A stretch of DNA of 64,000 nt from Hemibagrus wyckioides (lineage: Eukaryota > Chordata > Actinopteri > Siluriformes > Bagridae): NCBI RefSeq assembly GCF_019097595.1, contig NC_080727.1, forward strand, positions 11,817,001 to 11,881,000, read 5' to 3'. Position 1 is the stretch's first letter. Each line of letters begins with the position of its first letter. Position numbers and translations under genes: made by a program. The notes below the pieces were generated by a model. The model worked only from the letters and a program-made list of their open reading frames with translations. It searched no databases and had not been told where the DNA came from. This document shows positions 61,485 through 64,000 of this stretch, one piece after another.

Positions 61485-61915
61485 ATTTATCCTGTCAGTT
61501 GCCCTTTCAGCCAATCATGTGGCTACAGCTTAGGAAAAAAATGCAGATACAGGTCAAGAGCTTCACATTAGTGGGTTTGACTGTGATATAGTTGTTGGTG
61601 CCAGATGGGATGGTTATTTCGGAAATTGAAGATTTCCTGGGATTTTCCACATGCAACAGTGTATAGAGTCTACACACAACAGTTGTTGGCAAGAGAGGTC
61701 AGATGAGGATGGCCAGACTGCTTCAAGCTGACAGGCATTAGTAACTCAAATAAGCACTCTCTACAACCAGGCTGAGCAGAACAGCATTTCCAGAAGAGCA
61801 ACAAATATTGAGGTGAATGCACTACAGCAGCAGAACACCAAATCAGGGCCTACCCATGTCAGCCAAAAACAGGAACCTGAGATTACTGTGGGTACAGACT
61901 AAATGAAGCTGGTCA
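61485..61915 (+). mobile_element. Tc1-like fragment, plus orientation
   Basis: CAGCCAATCATGTGGCTACA, TGCAGATACAGGTCAAGAGC, GTTGTTGGTGCCAGATGGGA, CTGGGATTTTCCACATGC, AGAGAGGTCAGATGAGGATG and CCCATGTCAGCCAAAAACAG are the HTH-half text of the same Tc1 family as at 50.2 kb. No ends and no frame remain. Confidence 0.75.
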
Positions 61916-62079
61916 CTTAGATTTTTGGGGACAAAAAACAGGTTCTGCTGTAAATTAATGCTGTTGCCATCAGCTCAATCAGAGGCGCAGGTTACTTTAC
62001 TTCTCTAACAAGTATGGACCCGGGAAATTTCATTCTCATTCAAAAGGAATTGCACGACAATTCCAGTGCAAACAAACAC

Positions 62080-62300
62080 AGACCGCCTTCTCTTGTAGGC
62101 TGAAAGGAGTGGACCCTGATGTGGTCTTCAGCTCTTGTAGCCCATCTGCGTCAACAATTATCTAGTTGTGTGTTCTGAAATGCTTTTCTGATCATGGTTG
62201 TAAAGGGTGATTTCTTAAATGAACATGTCAGCTCTTCTGGCCATTTCCCTCTCACTTTTCTCAGCAACAAGCACATGTTCAGGCACTGCTAATTTTTGTT
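62080..62300 (-). mobile_element. Tc1-like fragment, minus orientation
   Basis: Reverse complement reads TTACAACCATGATCAGAAAA, GCATTTCAGAACACACAACT, GATGGGCTACAAGAGCTGAA and ACCACATCAGGGTCCACTCC. It is the same Tc1 family as 61.5 kb, in opposite orientation and about 0.2 kb away. Confidence 0.7.
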
Positions 62301-64000
62301 GTATTGAAACACTGTCTTATCAAGTTTAAATAGAGTTAAATAGAGAAATATTGATGCATCCCTAGTATGTCTATCTGAAAGTATGTAATTATGGCAGCTT
62401 TATTTATTTATTATTCCTTTTCTTTAGTGTACAATGTCTCCTGTATACTATAGACTGCTGCATTGCTGCTGTAGTCATAAAGACTGTTTGTGCTTATTCC
62501 TTTACTCTAATTCACACTATTTTCCCTGAATCTAGTGATTTATAATCCCATTCTTGATGGTTTCTGTTTTGTGTCCAGATTGCTCTCAAGGGTTTTTTTC
62601 CATCCCTGTCATCTCAGGGAGGTACTTTTGAATGTTGGATGTTTTTCTGGTTAGTTGATGAGTAATCAAAGTGTGTACCAAACACTAGTGCTGTATCAAA
62701 GAAATATGATGTAATTATGTAGGCAATACGGCACACCCCAAATTCATGGCCTAGTTTTGACTTGAGCCATATAGCTTTTCAATATAAACTCATCCAGAAC
62801 CCATAGCCTAAACAGGTTATTTAATAATTTTCTAATTAGCACCACCATTATTTTTTTTAAGTAGATGTAATAGTATAATAATGTAATAAAAATAATTAAA
62901 TGATGTTAACATTATACTTTTCGAGTAAGTCAAACACACAATTGAAAAAGCTCCAGATATTCTCCATTTACCTTGACAGAGCTCCCATGCGAGTGCACCT
63001 CGCAGACGTGAGATATTGCTTCTGAAGTGGGCGGAGCTTCCAGGAAGTGCCAAATAATATTAACAACATAGCTCAAAACACCTGTGTCAGTTTATTGGGG
63101 AGAAAACGGCTGCTCTTTTGGTATATAATAACCCAAAATGTCAAATTAGTTATGGTGAATTGCAGAGCTCCTGCTTAGAAAATCTGGTAATATACTACAG
63201 TCACAGTAAACATCACTGGTTATTGTGGCAGTGTAATGCCTTGTAGAGATAATTTAAACAGTATCGCACAAGCAGGAGTGCAGTTATACTGAATATCGGC
63301 ATGGTACAACAGGGTGCCACAGGTTTATACAACAGTTCTATAAACAAGAAGTTAATATCTAGGAAATGATATTTTGGATACAACATGGCCAAATGTTCTG
63401 TCACTAGTGGAAATAGATCCAGAAAAAGCCACACTCATTTACCAGCTTATCGGCTAGCCGGATAACTAACAAGGATGTGTACATTTCTGTTAAAGGAGCT
63501 TACAGTAAAATTTGCATGCCTTCTATCTTTTCATCTTCAAATGACAATTTTCATATTTTAAGCCAAATGATACGTTACAGAAATGTCATGTCTGCTGATG
63601 CTGGTTCTAACACTAGTGTAGTGATTGTTTTTAAAGTGGAATTTTACATAGTAAACACAGAAGAGCAAAGTAAAAACACACATCCCAGTGTGGTTATAGT
63701 AAATACAGGAACTCTGGGAAGGCTGCTCAACCTGTCAAATTAGTGGACCGGAATAAACTATTGCAAAATATGTATAATTATATAAATATTATTTATAAAT
63801 GTGATTTTTTTTTCATAAAAAATTATATAGCTCTCGCATAGCCTAGTTTAGAGTTGCACGAAAGATTGTGTTTATTCAAACCCGCTAGCTAGCTTTAGAA
63901 AAGAGCAGCGCAAAGAATCACAATTGTCCTGCTTTTTCCAGGATGGATCTAAGCTGAAACTGTCTAGAAAGAATTGCAAGGTTTCTCTTTCTCTTTGTTC
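62301..64000. other. no recognisable feature
   Basis: AT-rich to the right edge. Short frames lack motif or splice support. Confidence 0.45.

Larger units (their letters stand above)
58688..64000 (+). other. downstream region, putative intron of the 58.5-kb transcript
   Basis: No coding exon of a known protein is recognised to the end of the window. It contains a second CpG promoter-like segment (59.9 kb) and two opposed Tc1 fragments (61.5-62.3 kb). The remainder is AT-rich. Confidence 0.45.

Overview
This window is vertebrate nuclear DNA, almost certainly from a teleost fish. It has spliced genes with GT..AG introns, CpG-rich promoters in AT-rich DNA, many CA, TC and TATC microsatellites, and numerous decayed Tc1-like transposons. 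One SINE (52.93-53.08 kb) resembles a family I associate with catfishes and related otophysans, so a siluriform host is a reasonable but unproven guess. Exon calls rest on splice sites, reading phase and remembered vertebrate proteins; no alignment was run.

Layout. From the left edge to about 37 kb is the 5' part of ppp2r2b (PP2A regulatory subunit B-beta), minus strand. The shared exon 2 is at 527-624. Two alternative coding first exons lie upstream: B-beta-1 at 15772-15841 (cytosolic form) and B-beta-2 at 36803-36881 (mitochondrial-targeting form). Both end in ACTGAAG|GT at the same phase, so both fit the same exon 2. The introns hold Tc1, LINE, gypsy and MITE relics.

At 42.2-43.6 kb on the minus strand is what I consider the most interesting item: a miR-146 precursor (mature strand 42243-42264) in the second exon of an apparent two-exon host transcript. 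The first exon is at about 43321-43445 with a GTGAGC donor. It has a TATA box, an octamer and a perfect kappa-B site just upstream, as expected for the NF-kB-induced miR-146 host gene.

From 45.4 to 54.3 kb is a complete six-exon pcyox1l gene (500 codons, plus strand). From 55.4 to 57.4 kb is a complete three-exon atp6v0e1 gene (81 codons, plus strand). From 58.4 kb on there are two CpG-rich promoter-like segments and no coding exon. By human gene order they may be the non-coding 5' end of crebrf. In human these genes all lie on 5q32-q35 but are not adjacent, so the fish segment keeps chromosome-level synteny with local reshuffling.

The genes are independent transcription units: phosphatase targeting, immune microRNA, prenylcysteine-oxidase-like protein and V-ATPase V0 subunit e. 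I found no operon-like or novel defence system. The unusual content is regulatory (alternative promoters, an overlapping uORF, the microRNA host promoter) and repetitive (a palindrome, a decapeptide-coding minisatellite, an unassigned transposon-like relic).
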